64,000 nt of DNA from Lolium rigidum (Eukaryota > Streptophyta > Magnoliopsida > Poales > Poaceae): NCBI RefSeq assembly GCF_022539505.1, contig NC_061510.1, forward strand, positions 397,526,249 to 397,590,248, read 5' to 3'. The notes below the pieces were generated by a model that searched no databases, had not been told where the DNA came from, and worked only from the letters and a program-made list of their open reading frames with translations. Of this stretch, positions 20,468 to 34,414 are shown one piece after another. The translations under genes and the position numbers were made by a program. Within the stretch, counting starts at the first letter, position 1. The number at the start of each line of letters is the position of its first letter.

Positions 20468-23394
20468 ACCGAAAGCTTCGGCCTATCATATTCTGTCCAG
20501 TCTTGCGCGTAGGTAGCATAAACCCACTTTGGCCATAGTTGGTGGTCTTTTCACGCACTAGCGTGGTACCAGGCTTCGTGATAACGGCGTGAGGCTTTGT
20601 GATAGGTGAGGAGGTGAGAGGTAAGGTGTAATATCCCAGATAATGGAGTTACAAAAATAGAGGAAACAGAAGTGTGCATTGCATTCATGCATAGAAAATC
20701 TGGGGAATTTTCGCGCTTTAAAGTAAAACAGTTACAGTAACTGAAGTTTCACTTGACCTTGGTGGAATTGAACTAGCTCATCAAGTCAAGCGCTATAAAC
20801 CTCAATGTGACTTTGTTAAAACCTTGTTTTGGGTAAAGATGATTTGATTTAAGGGGTTAGATCAAATGGAACTAATAATCAACACAACAACACTTTACTC
20901 AGTGATCAATTACTTGACCTTATTAAAGATCACAACATGATATTCCTTACCATAACATATGAACATCCATTTAAATGGAAATCAAGTAACAATAAATAAA
21001 GAAACCATTCTTCACTTATCTTCTCCATGTCCTAAGTCTAATCTATGATCCTACCATGAAACCTCATGGTATTCATTCCACTTCAACATTGGAATTATAA
21101 CAAGAAGATCCACCCCAGAAATAGATATTCTTCTCTATTCCAAGTTAATACACATCAAACCTAGAGAGGTGAGAGTTCTATAGTATTTATTAGAGAAGCA
21201 ATGGAAAACCTTGAGCTAAACCTTGGATATACATCCAAGCATTTAAATCATCAACTTTAAAAGAAGAACCCCAGGATATTATTCAAGTCCATCCCAAATG
21301 AGAGAGACCATTCATACTAATCCCAGCTTTATCTATTTAAGAATAGAGGACAACCATTGAACTAAAGTATTTGGTTATAAACAATTTCACCATGGAGTGG
21401 TGAGATAACCTACTATCACATGGAATAACACCATATCCATGAATTGATAAAGTAAGGAGGTGATTAACTCAATCAAGATAGCCAAGTGGGGTTTTAGACG
21501 TAATACCTATTGAGATATTGTGAGTACACCATAAACCCTCGATTAATCATTCCTATATAAGACGTAATACCTATATAAGAGAGTTCAAGATCTGGTGTTA
21601 CACTCAAGTTAGTTGAGAAAAACACTTGGATTCAAGGGAGAGATTTATTCAAATATCCAAATGGTTAAACCATCATTCCTTGAGTAAAACCCTAAGTAAT
21701 TATCTCAGGTATTCTCCTGGGATATAAACTTTAGAGGCAACCATAGTAGTCCCATTCAAGAAGGTAAATTAGAAGTACTATACCCTAGGTTAATCAAGAT
21801 AATGCTTAATCATGAAAGTGAGAAACCTATTTAATGAGAGATACCTTAGGAAGCCAAACCTTGGCCATTATAATTGAGTGATGATCATAAACCCTAAAAA
21901 ACTTGAGGTAAAGATATTAAGAACAAGATGATCATATATAATATATGATCATGCTTTGGAGATATGTGAGGATAAGTTAAATCTTAATAAGATCAGCGAG
22001 ATATCATTAGCCACATGAAATTATAAGGAGATCAATTATAAACAACCCTGGGCTTAGATTCCAACCTTAACTTGTGAACCACTTGGTGATCACAGGTATA
22101 ATTCTACCACATTTACATTCCACCTATTGTTCACTTAAGAACCTAAGAAAACCTTAGAGTAAAATTCCATATTTAATATGGTGAGAAATCATCCATTCAT
22201 ATGACCAAAGTTAACTATAAAAAGAACTATAATTAATATAGTTACTTCAATGATAAATTGAGGTTAATAATAGAAGTTAATTGGTGGAAGATAAAACCAA
22301 TTCTAAAATCTTTAGTAATTAGAGAAGCACATGAAATATTAAGCAAGTAACCATCTTATCATGGTTAGGGGAGATTAACCCTAGCACATGCAATATGGTG
22401 TCATTTCATCTCTATAACCTAGAATTATATCTCAACCCTAGTTGAATTATCACTATGATGATCCTAATACAAACCCAGGCCATAATTGAGATTTAAACCA
22501 ATTGCCATTAGGTAAACATAATTAGGACCCTAGAATTGCTCATTTGCTAAGATCTATGCTTCCCTAATCAAACCTAAGAAACATCTAGTGTTTGTACTCA
22601 CAATTAAAAACCATGTGTGGTGAATAACCACTCATACCAGCCATTGATCTATATAATTAAGACCCAACCTTGAGGAGAGTAATATCTGCTCTAGATAATT
22701 CAAAATGTCAATAGACCATAACACAAATGCTAATGAATATGGGTTATCATCAAACCTACTAAACCTTAAATAAAATGTTGCTCACATGAAACTAACATGC
22801 AAGTGATTAATTTCTCAAATAGGAATTAAGACATTATAACAACTTCATAAATACCTTGAGAAGTAGGTATCAACTCTTATATTTCTAAATTGAATAGGAA
22901 TTCAAAACAAAAAGGAAATTGAAGTGAAAATATCAACTCATGTCTATTTGCTATTTTGAATAATTTCACAAATATGCAAATAATCTAATATAAAATGTGA
23001 ATTCAAATTGAATAGTGAAACAATAGTCAGTATACTAAATCTTGAATGGATTAGCATAATTACAAATATCTGCAAATAGAATGGTATTCAAATATGAGTT
23101 AAAATAGAAAATATACAAAAGGAGAAATAAAAACAGAGAAAAAAATGGGAAAAATTCTCACCTGGACCTCCCCGGAACGCAGCAGCCCAACAACTGGCCC
23201 AGCAGGAGCCCACCAACGCGGCCCAAGCAGCAGCCCAACGCCAGCCACGTACCCCTTCGCTCGGATAAGAACGAGAGAGACGAAGAGGACTTCGTCTTCT
23301 TCTCTGGACGCCCTGGAGCTCGCCACCGCGACGCCCGCTCCACGTCCCGCGGTCGCCGCCGCCGATGCTGACCTCCAGCACACGCCGAAGAGCC

Positions 23395-23401
23395 TATAAA
23401 A
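23395..23401 (+). promoter_or_regulatory. Putative TATA box of the LARD 5' LTR
   Basis: GCCTATAAAACGCG, followed by a GC-rich leader-like region with CCTCAATTTTCCCTC. It is identical in the 3' LTR. It would put the U3/R border about 2.8 kb into the LTR. Confidence 0.55.
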
Positions 23402-26400
23402 CGCGTCGGCAACCTCAATTTTCCCTCTTTTCGTCTCAAACCGCCAAATCCCCGAAACCCTAGCTCGACGACAACTATCTCGCCCCAGCGATTCTGACCA
23501 CCTCTGAGGCCGCCGTTGAGCTCGAGAGGAGCGCCTCGTCGTCCTCGATCGTCTGGTAGAGTTTCGCGTCAAGGGGAGCTCGGGATATGGCACAATCGAC
23601 CGTTTCCTTCCACCGGTGTTCCACAGAAAAATGGACCATGGCGTCGCCACCGTCGACAATCGCTGTCGTCAAGCCTACCGTGAGCATCTAGGTGAGCATT
23701 CGCTTCTCTGGAGCCCAAAATCGCATCCTAGTTCGCATCGTAGCTCAACCGCGTCGTTGCTCGTCGGAAACCGCCGCGGTTCTTGGTCGCCGGCAAGGCT
23801 TCGGTGGCCATTTCCGAGCGGCGCCGCCACTATCGCGTTCACCTCGGCGTGCTTGTTCCAGTGGGCACCTGCGTGACCCCGCGGGAACCCCGGACCGCCG
23901 CCGTCGATTCCGTCTGGCCGCCGGCCAGCAGCCTCGTTGCCACGGTGGCAATTTTGACCCAGTCTAATGCCCCGTGGCAGATGAGGTGGACAGACCCCAC
24001 CAGTCATAGACTATGGGTGGTATCTGTCCGGGTATGTTTAGTCAGTTTCAGTTCTATTTCAAATTCTATAATTGCTAAAACTTTGCAAATATTTAGGAAA
24101 TTCATTACAACTCAGAAAAATACAAATAAGATATCAAAATTCTTAGAAAAGAAAAATCTATCCAATAAAAATATAAAATCAAATTTTTATTTTCTCTATA
24201 AATTCAATTATTTAATACTTATTAAATAAGCCTTTTCCTTTAATTCAAAATACAATTAAAATTCAAAAAATTAGGAAAACTTTACAAAGTAAATAAACAC
24301 CAGTAAAGTAAATAAAGAAAACATTAAAACTAATTTCCTTTATCTGGAAATTATTAAATCTTTATTATTGGAATTTAAACCCTAAATAACAATTACCTTA
24401 ATTATTAATTCATTAAAAATAATAAATGACAAATCCAAAACTAATTTTATTTCAACATTATTAATAACTTCAACCTGATAATGAAGTTATTAATCATAGA
24501 CCTATAGGGTAATTAGGAAACCCTAGTTCCATTATAAACCAAGTGATAACCTCATAATTTTATGTGGAACCCTAAGACCCTAATTCAATTATGCACCACA
24601 CCCTAGTTCCATTATTACATGTGAACCTTAATTTAATTCTAACCTAAACCCTAGGTTAGAACATGTGATCATGTTACTCCATTACCATAGAGCCATAATT
24701 AGCAACTAAAGACATATCTATGTCCACATAAAATATAGAACCCTATCACGAGCAAATTAGTATTCCAAGTATGCATACCATTAAACCAAGGTGATCAACT
24801 AAGATCAACCAAGTCCAAACCTTAGCTTATATTACCAAAACCATCACCCTCAACTATCCATGCTTAACATCACAACATTGTGATGAACTCCAATAGCAAC
24901 CATGCCAATATTGTGCATCTTATTCCATACACACTAAACCCTATTAGTGTGAGATAATTATTAAACATCCTATTTAGGAAACCACCATTCCTTACTTAGT
25001 GAATCCAATAAGAAAACCTAGACAACCTCAACCCTAATTGATATACTTCTTATTACTTAAGAAGTATGTTCTTCAAAAGTTATTCTTTTGAAATAAATAA
25101 AGGATCATCATCAACCCTACTTATAAGAACCTATAAACCCTAGCTAGCCATCACCAGCCAGATGAATCAACCTTGATAGCAACCATGTATAAATACTTTC
25201 TTAGGATGCCTAGGCTTAACCCAGCCTTACCAGCCCTAGGTATTAATGAATCCAACATTGTTGTGATCCATCTACTACTTATTCCAGAAACCAATTAGAA
25301 CCATAGAACACCATAAAACTCCACAACCCTAATTATCATACTTGTTCTTTAACAAAGAACATGATCTTCAAAAGTTATTCTTTTGAAGTATATGATAATT
25401 AATCATTAACCATATCATATAGTGCTAACACCAACCACTATTCATTACATGTTAGTGTAATACCAAATGTTATTGTTGTGTGCTATTATTGTTGTTATTA
25501 TGATTTATTACAGCACCTGCTTATGATAACAATCAACCAATTCTTAATAAGAACCTTGTATGTGAATCACTCTAAAAGTGCAAAACACCCTAAACTAATC
25601 ATTACAACTCACTAATCCTAAATCATCGGGGTTAGGTCACGCTTAGAGCGATTGCATCTCATACTTATGCATTATTGCATCCTTGCCAATCTTTTAAACA
25701 TCGTCCTTACCGGACGATGATGCTATTTCAGAATTTGGAGTTATTGCGTATCGAAGACCTTGCCTGCATAATCTTGCAGTCAAGAAAGGCAAGTTCATCA
25801 CTTGCTCATGTCATTTGAGTATTTCTATCAAATTACTTGCAAAGTACTATGGTTATCACTATTGCATAAAAACCAAAACCACTACTTTCATAACTATGAA
25901 TATGACTATGTGGTGGGCAATGGAACCATGGATTGTGTTGATATGGTGGAGGTTCCATTGCCAGCGTTTATATCCATCTAGGATTAATCAACCAATGTCG
26001 CCAGTGATTCTTGTGCCGTAATACCCGTGTTAACCATAAGATCCGGAGTGGGACGGAGTAGTCAAAAGTGTTTCCACCTCTCGTTCATCAACGGATGCGC
26101 TTACCGTAGCAGTTGTATCTGGCGGAACAACCGGAGGGTGGGGATCCCATTCTAATTCCCCACGGTAATGCAATGCTTACCGTAGCAGCTTGTGTCTTGC
26201 GGAACAACCGGAGGGTGGGGATCCCATTCTAATTCCCCACGGTAATGTGGTCTATGATGGGTTGCAGCCTACCGTAGGAGTGTATGGTAGAGCCCAAGAC
26301 TCGTCGTCGTGGTCGGGGTCCACCCTGAAATCTACGGGAATAATGGGACCGGCGTGGACCCAGGGTCGGGGCATGCAACAACGGGTGGGTGTTCGAGGTA

Positions 26401-26801
26401 GCGGAGGAACATGATTGGCTAGACCTTATACCGGGCCTCACACCATAGGATCAGTGTGGACGAGCTCGCGGCTCGGTTGGCACCAAGGTTAAGATCTCTT
26501 ATGGGTAAAGCAACACACCTCCGCGAGTGTAATGAATCGTGACCTGTCACTCCTCGTTCGGGATATGGAATCGCGAACGCTGCCGGAAAGGAGCTCCATG
26601 AAGTTCTAGTAAACCGGTGAAGGCTGACGGACATAGTTCTTCTGAATAAAAGCAACCTTCCGAAGAAATGGTTATAAAAACCTGCATTGGTATTAGACTT
26701 TCTGGTCTAATGCTGTAGCTAGTGCATTAAACACCTCTTTCCTATAATGAACTTGTTGAGTACGCTCGTACTCATCCCACTCTTAAATCCCCTGCTTAGA
26801 T

Positions 26802-26921
26802 ATGGAGGCATCGAAGGAGGATCTACAGTGCAACTCAAAGGCCGAGGAGTCAACAACTACTTCACGAGACAGGACCCTGTCAGAGGAGCCAGGTACCACA
26901 TCCAACAAGGAGAAAACCTAG
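26802..26921 (+). other. Short acidic open frame in the LTR (39 codons)
   Basis: ATG at 26802 gives MEASKEDLQCNSKAEESTTT and ends at TAG 26919-26921. It is identical in position in the 3' LTR (37818-37937). The related solo LTR has an acidic frame of other sequence at the same place (about 57567-57717). Function doubtful. Confidence 0.3.
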
Positions 26922-27267
26922 TTTAGCCATAGGAGGGAACTAGCTTCCTAAACCTAGCTCCTGTTTAGCTAGAGTCTATTCTTAGCCTCTGTAGTTAGTG
27001 AAATACTCTACAAATAGAGTTCAGGATAAGACTAGACTACGAGTCGTTCTTCTGGAGTTATATGCAGTTTTACCTCATTGTAAAGTAGGAGGCTGTGCTG
27101 ATCTTATGTAATTGAGTCAATGTTGTAATTCTATAGACATACCTTGGACCCGCATATGTTTCTGTTGTACCACTCTGAGTGATATAATACTAGTGGAACG
27201 GTGTTTCATTGGTGTTATATCAGACTTGCATACTACACCATGCAGTGGTATGCTGGGTCATCACAGC

Positions 27268-27280
27268 TGGTATCAGAGCA
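27268..27280 (+). other. Primer binding site of the LARD
   Basis: TGGTATCAGAGCA two bases after the LTR end. This is the complement of the 3' end of initiator tRNA-Met, which many plant retroelements use to start minus-strand DNA. Confidence 0.9.
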
Positions 27281-30111
27281 AATGCTTTGACCTTAGGATT
27301 AAAACCCTTTAAAGGAGACCTATAGGATTGGTAGTGTCTATAGGAAGTCATCTTAGTTAAACCAAATACTTCTTATGACTTGAGATGGATATTCACTTGA
27401 GAATAATCCTGACACACTTGAGTCAACCTTTCTTACCTATATTTCCTAAGTAATGTTAGCTAGCTAATCTCAAGTATGTAGCATACTCTTAAGACCCTAA
27501 AATAATTATGAGTAGACCACAGCTGGTATACAATACATGGTAGTCCAAAGAGAGGATACAACCATAAGGAAGATATCCTAGTGGAAGATGTGTACCAACA
27601 TATGTTATGATTAAGTAAGAGTTATCCAGACTGGTAATAGGAGTTATATCAATTGATGAAGATAATTAAGATATCCTAATAGAAGATGTAGACCAAGTTA
27701 AGTAATGAGTAAGTAAAACTATCTAGACATGTGAAACAATTGATAGTAAGTGATAACTATGAGTCATATGAGGTAGTATAGACCATGATGAGTCAATCAT
27801 GGGAGATAAGGAAGAGAGGTATGAATAAAATATGATTACTTACATGGTAGAGTTGTTAATCATATATGATTCACTTGAGAATCATTATGTGATGGAATAG
27901 AACATTATAAGTATTATGGAGGTGTACAATGAGAAGCCAAGTGCTAAACAATAGTGCAAGAATTATGTTCCAAAAACCATGGGAACTGTGTCAAGAACAT
28001 TAGGTCCATAGCCTTACGATACAATAACTTGGAAGTATAGGAGCTATATTCCAATAGTTATGTGTCTAGAATAGTGATGTTAGAACCGGACATATCATTG
28101 AAGTAGTCCTCAACAAAATGGAAGCTAAGTTAGTACTTCCAAAGAAAATTAGGTTAACCACAACTATCCTAGACCACTTTGTTTCAAGTTTATCTCATTG
28201 CAAATGTGCAATTAAGGTAAAGGTTGAGACAAATAGTAGAATTCCCTATATTCGTGCTAAGTATCACGATATAAACCTATATTATGTGGTGTTCTATACT
28301 ACACATCGAGCCTGATGTTTAGAGATGTCTTACTCAACAATCATATTCAGGCTTATGATGATGTGTATTATAAGCACAAAGCTGAATCTTCTTGGATTTT
28401 ATTGGATTTTCATTGATTGACTAGATCCATATATTAAGTTCGACTTTGATATGCAAATGCATGTTGCTATATCAAGTTCTTTACTTGATGCTATAGATCT
28501 AGAGGGTAATAGTATTCGTGTGAGGAAGCGACGAATTCTGGAAGATTCCGAAGACAAGATGAAGGTTCATCGGAGAAATGAAGTAAAGTTGTGGGAAGTA
28601 ACCACAATACTCCGAAAGAAGTACAATCGGAAACTCATGCTTACCTCAACGAGAGGAGTACTTTAGTACGTAAGAAGCATGAAGGTGAGAATATGATGAT
28701 TATGGTGAAGCTCAAGCAGATCCCTAGTCATCATGGAAGAGGGAATGCATAGGAGATCACTTCGGATACTATATTCATAGTGTCAGTTAGTAGTTCTCTT
28801 GCAAAATAAACCCTGACAGAAGGAAGATGACCTATGAAACCATAGCAGAGATAAGAAGATCATAGTTGGTATCAGAAGACCACTGTTGTGGTATAGGATC
28901 AAAACTGCGAGATAAAGCAGAAGATGTCTCGTCCAGTTGATCAGAACCTATAATAGAATCCATTTTTAGATATCAAATAGCCACAGTTGGGATAATAACC
29001 ACAGCTGGTATCAATTGGTAATACAAATAGTCCACGATTTAATTATTTGTAACAAAAGTTTGTGAACAAATAAAAAATTTGTCAACCAAATAGCTAGATC
29101 TATAATCATTTAGTCGAAGGATTCACATTGGATGTCCACAATTGAGTGGATACACCACAAACATTCTTCGCGAGACCTTAGAATAAGTACAAACCATAAG
29201 CTAGACCCAGACTAATATTCTAATCATAAGCTCAATAGTTGGAACAAAAGGAGTCGAAGAACATAAGTAAACTCTAAGGGGTAGAGTAAAGATTGAGTTG
29301 GATGTACAATGACTCAATACTTTAAGCAAGATAAAATAAGAAGGTCTGAACTGAGAGGAAGTTCGATCTTATTTTCATAAGATTGTTGAACACTACTTTC
29401 GGAAGGATGTCAGACCAGAAGCCGAGATTTATACCTCGAGGAAGTAAGAAGTAGACTATAACTTGAGAAAGTGAGTAAAATTTACTCAGAAGTACGGAAG
29501 CTCAAGTAAGGTAAGTTTAATGAAGTTGGACGAAAGAAATATCGTAGACCAATAAAGCCCAAGATGGTCAAAGAATGAAGAAGATTGAACATACCAATAT
29601 CAAAGACTAGTAGAATGATTCCTTTCATGGAACCTAAAGAACCCAAAATAGTTATAGGTATCAACTATAAACCATGATTGGATGGACTAAATGAGTCTAA
29701 TCCATTCCTAGGAAAATAAATCATCACGACCATTCCATGTTAAGTACCTTACTTAGTACCATTATTGCAGTTTTGGTAGTAAGGGAAAACAAAGACCTAT
29801 TTACCAATTAGGAGTATGTTGTTAAATTAGTTTTCAGTTGAGACTAGCAGCATCAGAAGAAGTCTCAATCATTGAATCTTCAATGAGAAAGGAAACAAGA
29901 TTATGATACTGAAATAAATCATGGAATTGAAGTAAGAAACCATGATTCAGAGACAAACTCTAATGGATTCCAGGAAGAATCTGGACAAGGGATATATTCA
30001 AATATATCCAACAAGATCAATACGGAATTCGAGAGAAGTCGTAGTCTGCACAAGTCAGATCCACACTCCGGAAACGTGAGAGAGTTCAAACTTCGAGGAC
30101 GAAGTTTAGTT

Positions 30112-30125
30112 TAAGGGGTAGATAC
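30112..30125 (+). other. Polypurine tract of the LARD
   Basis: TAAGGGGTAGATAC directly before the 3' LTR start. Confidence 0.7.
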
Positions 30126-32714
30126 TGTAATATCCCAGGTAATGGGGTTACAAAAATAGAGGAAACAGAAGTGTGCATTGCATTCATGCATAGAAAATCT
30201 GGGGAATTTTCGCGCTTTAAAGTAAAACAGATCACGATGAATCGAAGTTTCACTTGACCTTGGTGGAATTGAACTAGCTCATCAAGTCAAGCGCTATAAA
30301 CCTCAATGTGACTTTGTTAAAACCTTGTTTTGGGTAAAGATGATTTGATTTAAGGGGTTAGATCAAATGGAACTAATAATCAACACAACAACACTTTACT
30401 CAGTGATCAATTACTTGACCTTTTTAAAGATCACAACATGATATTCCTTACCATAACATATGAACATCCATTTAAATGGAAATCAAGTAACAATAAATAA
30501 AGAAACCATTCTTCACTTATCTTCTCCATGTCCTAAGTCTAATCTATGATCCTACCATGAAACCTCATGGTATTCATTCCACTTCAACATTGGAATTATA
30601 ACAAGAAGATCCACCCCGAAATAGATATTCTTCTCTATTCCAAGTTAATACACATCAAACCTAGAGAGGTGAGAGTTCTATAGTATTTATTAGAGAAGCA
30701 ATGGAAAACCTTGAGCTAAACCTTGGATATACATCCAAGCATTTAAATCATCAACTTTAAAAGAAGAACCCCAGGATATTATTCAAGTCCATCCCAAATG
30801 AGAGAGACCATTCATACTAATCCCAGCTTTATCTATTTAAGAATAGAGGACAACCATTGAACTAAAGTATTTGGTTATAAACCATTTCACCATGGAGTGG
30901 TGAGATAACCTACTATCACATGGAATAACACCATATCCATGAATTGATAAAGTAAGGAGGTGATTAACTCAATCAAGATAGCCAAGTGGGGTTTTAGACG
31001 TAATACCTATTGAGATATTGTGAGTACACCATAAACCCTCGATTAATCATTCCTATATAAGAGAGTTCAAGATCTGGTGTTACACTCAAGTTAGTTGAGA
31101 AAAACACTTGGATTCAAGGGAGAGATTTATTCAAATATCCAAATGGTTAAACCATCATTCCTTGAGTAAAACCCTAAGTAATTATCTCAGGTATTCTCCT
31201 GGGATATAAACTTTAGAGGCAACCATAGTAGTCCCATTCAAGAAGGTAATTTAGAAGTACTATACCCTAGGTTAATCAAGATAATGCTTAATCATGAAAG
31301 TGAGAAACCTATTTAATGAGAGATACCTTAGGAAGCCAAACCTTGGCCATTATAATTGAGTGATGATCATAAACCCTAAAAAACTTGAGGTAAAGATATT
31401 AAGAACAAGATGATCATATATAATATATGATCATGCTTTGGAGATATGTGAGGATAAGTTAAATCTTAATAAGATCAGCAGATATCATTAGCCACATGAA
31501 ATTATAAGGAGATCAATTATAAACAACCCTGGGCTTAGATTCCAACCTTAACTTGTGAACCACTTGGTGATCACAGGTATAATTCTACCACATTTACATT
31601 CCACCTATTGTTCACTTAAGAACCTAAGAAAACCTTAGAGTAAAATTCCATATTTAATATGGTGAGAAATCATCCATTCATATGACCAAAGTTAACTATA
31701 AAAAGAACTATAATTAATATAGTTACTTCAATGATAAATTGAGGTTAATAATAGAAGTTAATTGGTGGAAGATAAAACCAATTCTAAAATCTTTAGTAAT
31801 TAGAGAAGCACATGAAATATTAAGCAAGTAACCATCTTATCATGGTTAGGGAGATTAACCCTAGCACATGCAATATGGTGTCATTTCATCTCTATAACCT
31901 AGAATTATATCTCAACCCTAGTTGAATTATCACTATGATGATCCTAATACAAACCCAGGCCATAATTGAGATTTAAACCAATTGCCATTAGGTAAACATA
32001 ATTAGGACCCTAGAATTGCTCATTTGCTAAGATCTATGCTTCCCTAATCAAACCTAAGAAACATCTAGTGTTTGTACTCACAATTAAAAACCATGTGTGG
32101 TGAATAACCACTCATACCAGCCATTGATCTATATAATTAAGACCCAACCTTGAGGAGAGTAATATATGCTCTAGATAATTCAAAATGTCAATAGACCATA
32201 ACACAAATGCTAATGAATATGGGTTATCATCAAACCTACTAAACCTTAAATAAAATGTTGCTCACATGAAACTAACATGCAAGTGATTAATTTCTCAAAT
32301 AGGAATTAAGACATTATAACAACTTCAGAAATACCTTGAGAAGTAGGTATCAACTCTTATATTTCTAAATTGAATAGGAATTCAAAACAAAAAGGAAATT
32401 GAAGTGAAAATATCAACTCATGTATATTTGTTTTAATAATTTCACAAATATGCAAATAATCTAATATAAAATGTGAATTCAAATTGAATAGTGAAACAAT
32501 AGTCAGTATACTAAATCTTGAATGGATTAGCATAATTACAAATATCTGCAAATAGAATGGTATTCAAATATGAGTTAAAATAGAAAATATACAAAAGGAG
32601 AAATAAAAACAGAGAAAAAAATGGGAGAAATTCTCACCTGGACCTCCCCAGAACGCAGCAGCCCAACAACTGGCCCAGCAGGAGCCCACCAACGCGGCCC
32701 AAGCAGCAGCCCAA

Positions 32715-34246
32715 TGATACGTCTCCAACGTATCCATAATTTTTGTCGTTCCATGCTTGTTTTATGACAATACTTACATGTTTTGCTTGCACTTTATAAT
32801 GTTTTTATGCGTTTTCCGGAACTAACCTATTAACAAGATGCCACAGTGCCGGCTCTCGTTTTCTGCTGTTTTTGGTTCCGTAAAGGCTGTTCGGGCAATA
32901 TTCTCGAATTCGACGAAACGAAGACCAAACCTCCTATTTTTCCTGGAAGCATCCAGAACACCGAAGAAGAGTCGGAGAGGGGCCAGAGGGCCACCACACC
33001 ATAAGGCGGCGCGGCCTGGCCTAGGCCCGCGCCGGCCTATGGTGGGGAGCACCCAGGCACCCCCTGCGCCGCCTCTTCGCCTATAAAACCCCTTTCGACC
33101 TAAAAACACCGTACCTCTTGACGAAACTCCAGAAAGACTCCAGGGGGCGCCGCCACCATCGCGAAACTCCAATTCGGGGGACAGAAGTCTCTGTTCCGGC
33201 ACCCTGCCGGGACGGGGAAGTGCCCCCGGAAGCCATCTCCATCAACGCCACCGCCTCCATCATGCTCCGTGAGTAGTTCCCCCATGGACTACGGGTTCTA
33301 GCTGTAGCTAGTTGGTATTCTCTCCCCCATGTACTTCAATACAATGATCTCATGAGCTGACTTACATGATTGAGATTCATCTGATGTAATCGGTGTTGTG
33401 TTTGTCGGGATCCGATGGATTGTTACGTTATGATTGTCTATCTACAAAGTTTATGAAGTCATTGTTGCTGCAATCTTGTTATGCTTAATGCTTGTCACTA
33501 GGGCCCGAGTGCCATGATCTTAGATTTGAGCTCTATACTTATTGCTTAGATTGTATCTACAAGTTGTATGCACATGTCACTGACCGGAACCAAAGGCCCC
33601 GAAGTGACGAAATCGGGACAACCGGAGGGGATGGCGGTGATGTGAGGGACACATGTTTTCACGGAGTGTTAATGCTTTGCTCCGGTGCTCTATTAAAAGG
33701 AGTACCTTAATATCCGAGTAGTTTCCCTTGAGGCCCTGGCTGCCACCGGCTGGTAGGACAAAAGATGTTGTGCAAGTTTCTCATTGCGAGCACGTACGAC
33801 TATAATTGGAAAACATGCCTACATGATTAATGATCTTGATATTCTCGTCTTAATGCTATTTCAATCCTATCAATTGCCCGACTGTAATTTGTTCACCCAA
33901 CACTTGTTATTGGAGAGTTGCCACTAGTGTAGATAGCTGGGAACCCCGGTCCATCTTTCATCATCATATACCTGTTCTACATGTCATCGGAAGTAGTATC
34001 AATTATCTTCTGGTGCCATTGCTCTCATATTGCTATTACTGCTGCTGTGTTACTGTTATTACTGCTCTCATATTACTGCTACTTTCACATCACCCCTGTT
34101 GCTAGTGCTTTTCCAGGTGCAGCTGAATTGACAACTCAGTTGTTAAGGCTTATAAGTATTCTTTACCTCCCCTTGTGTCGAATCAATAAATTTGGGTTTT
34201 ACTTCCCTCGAAGACTATCGCGATCCCCTATACTTGTGGGTCATCA
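32715..34246 (+). mobile_element. Solo LTR inserted in the LARD 3' LTR
   Basis: Starts TGATACGTCTCCAACGTATC and ends CTTGTGGGTCATCA, flanked by CCCAA at 32710-32714 and 34247-34251. The 5' LTR of the host shows the empty site (AGCAGCCCAACGCCAGCC). No interior is present, so it arose by LTR-LTR recombination. GCCTATAAAACC near 33080 may be its TATA box. From memory the start sequence belongs to an abundant Triticeae LTR family. Confidence 0.9.
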
Positions 34247-34407
34247 CCCAACGCCAGCCACGTACCCCTTCGCTCGGATAAGAATGAGAGAGACGAAGAG
34301 GACTTCGTCTTCTTCTCTGGACGCCCTGGAGCTCGCCACCGCGACGCCCGCTCCACGTCCCGCGGTCGCCGCCGCCGATGCTGACCTCCAGCACACGCCG
34401 AAGAGCC

Positions 34408-34414
34408 TATAAAA
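34408..34414 (+). promoter_or_regulatory. Putative TATA box, LARD 3' LTR
   Basis: TATAAAA in the same context as in the 5' LTR. Confidence 0.5.

Larger units (their letters stand above)
20627..27265 (+). repeat. 5' LTR of the LARD (6,639 bp)
   Basis: Three parts: AT-rich 20.6-23.1 kb, a GC-rich island 23.15-24.0 kb with a TATA box, and AT-rich 24.0-27.26 kb. A tandem duplication of about 75 bp around GGTGGGGATCCCATTCTAAT lies at 26100-26246. Compared with the other LTR it has an extra 18 bp repeat (TAAGACGTAATACCTATA) near 21556. Open frames in the GC island have no homologues I know and are in no consistent frame between families. Confidence 0.93.
27266..30125 (+). other. Non-coding interior of the LARD
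   Basis: AT-rich, with stops in all frames. The longest frames (28118-28315, 28451-28666) are 65-71 codons and resemble nothing certain. The phrase CAGCTGGTATCAGA recurs (27263, 28860-28880 region, 29000). The last 60 bp look like the tail of a Gypsy pol region. Confidence 0.8.

Noticed and set aside
23099..24007. GC-island frames of 90-186 codons, repeated at 34.2-35.2 kb
   Set aside because: Part of the LARD LTR promoter/leader region. No domain; the repetition comes from the LTR copy.
25815..26021. Frame MSISIKLLAKYYGYHYC, seen also at 36.8 and 56.6 kb
   Set aside because: It repeats because it lies in LTR 3' blocks. Its phase and stop are not kept in the solo LTR, so coding is unlikely.
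28451..28666. Possible chromodomain in the LARD interior
   Set aside because: Only a weak resemblance in charge pattern; key aromatic residues could not be placed.
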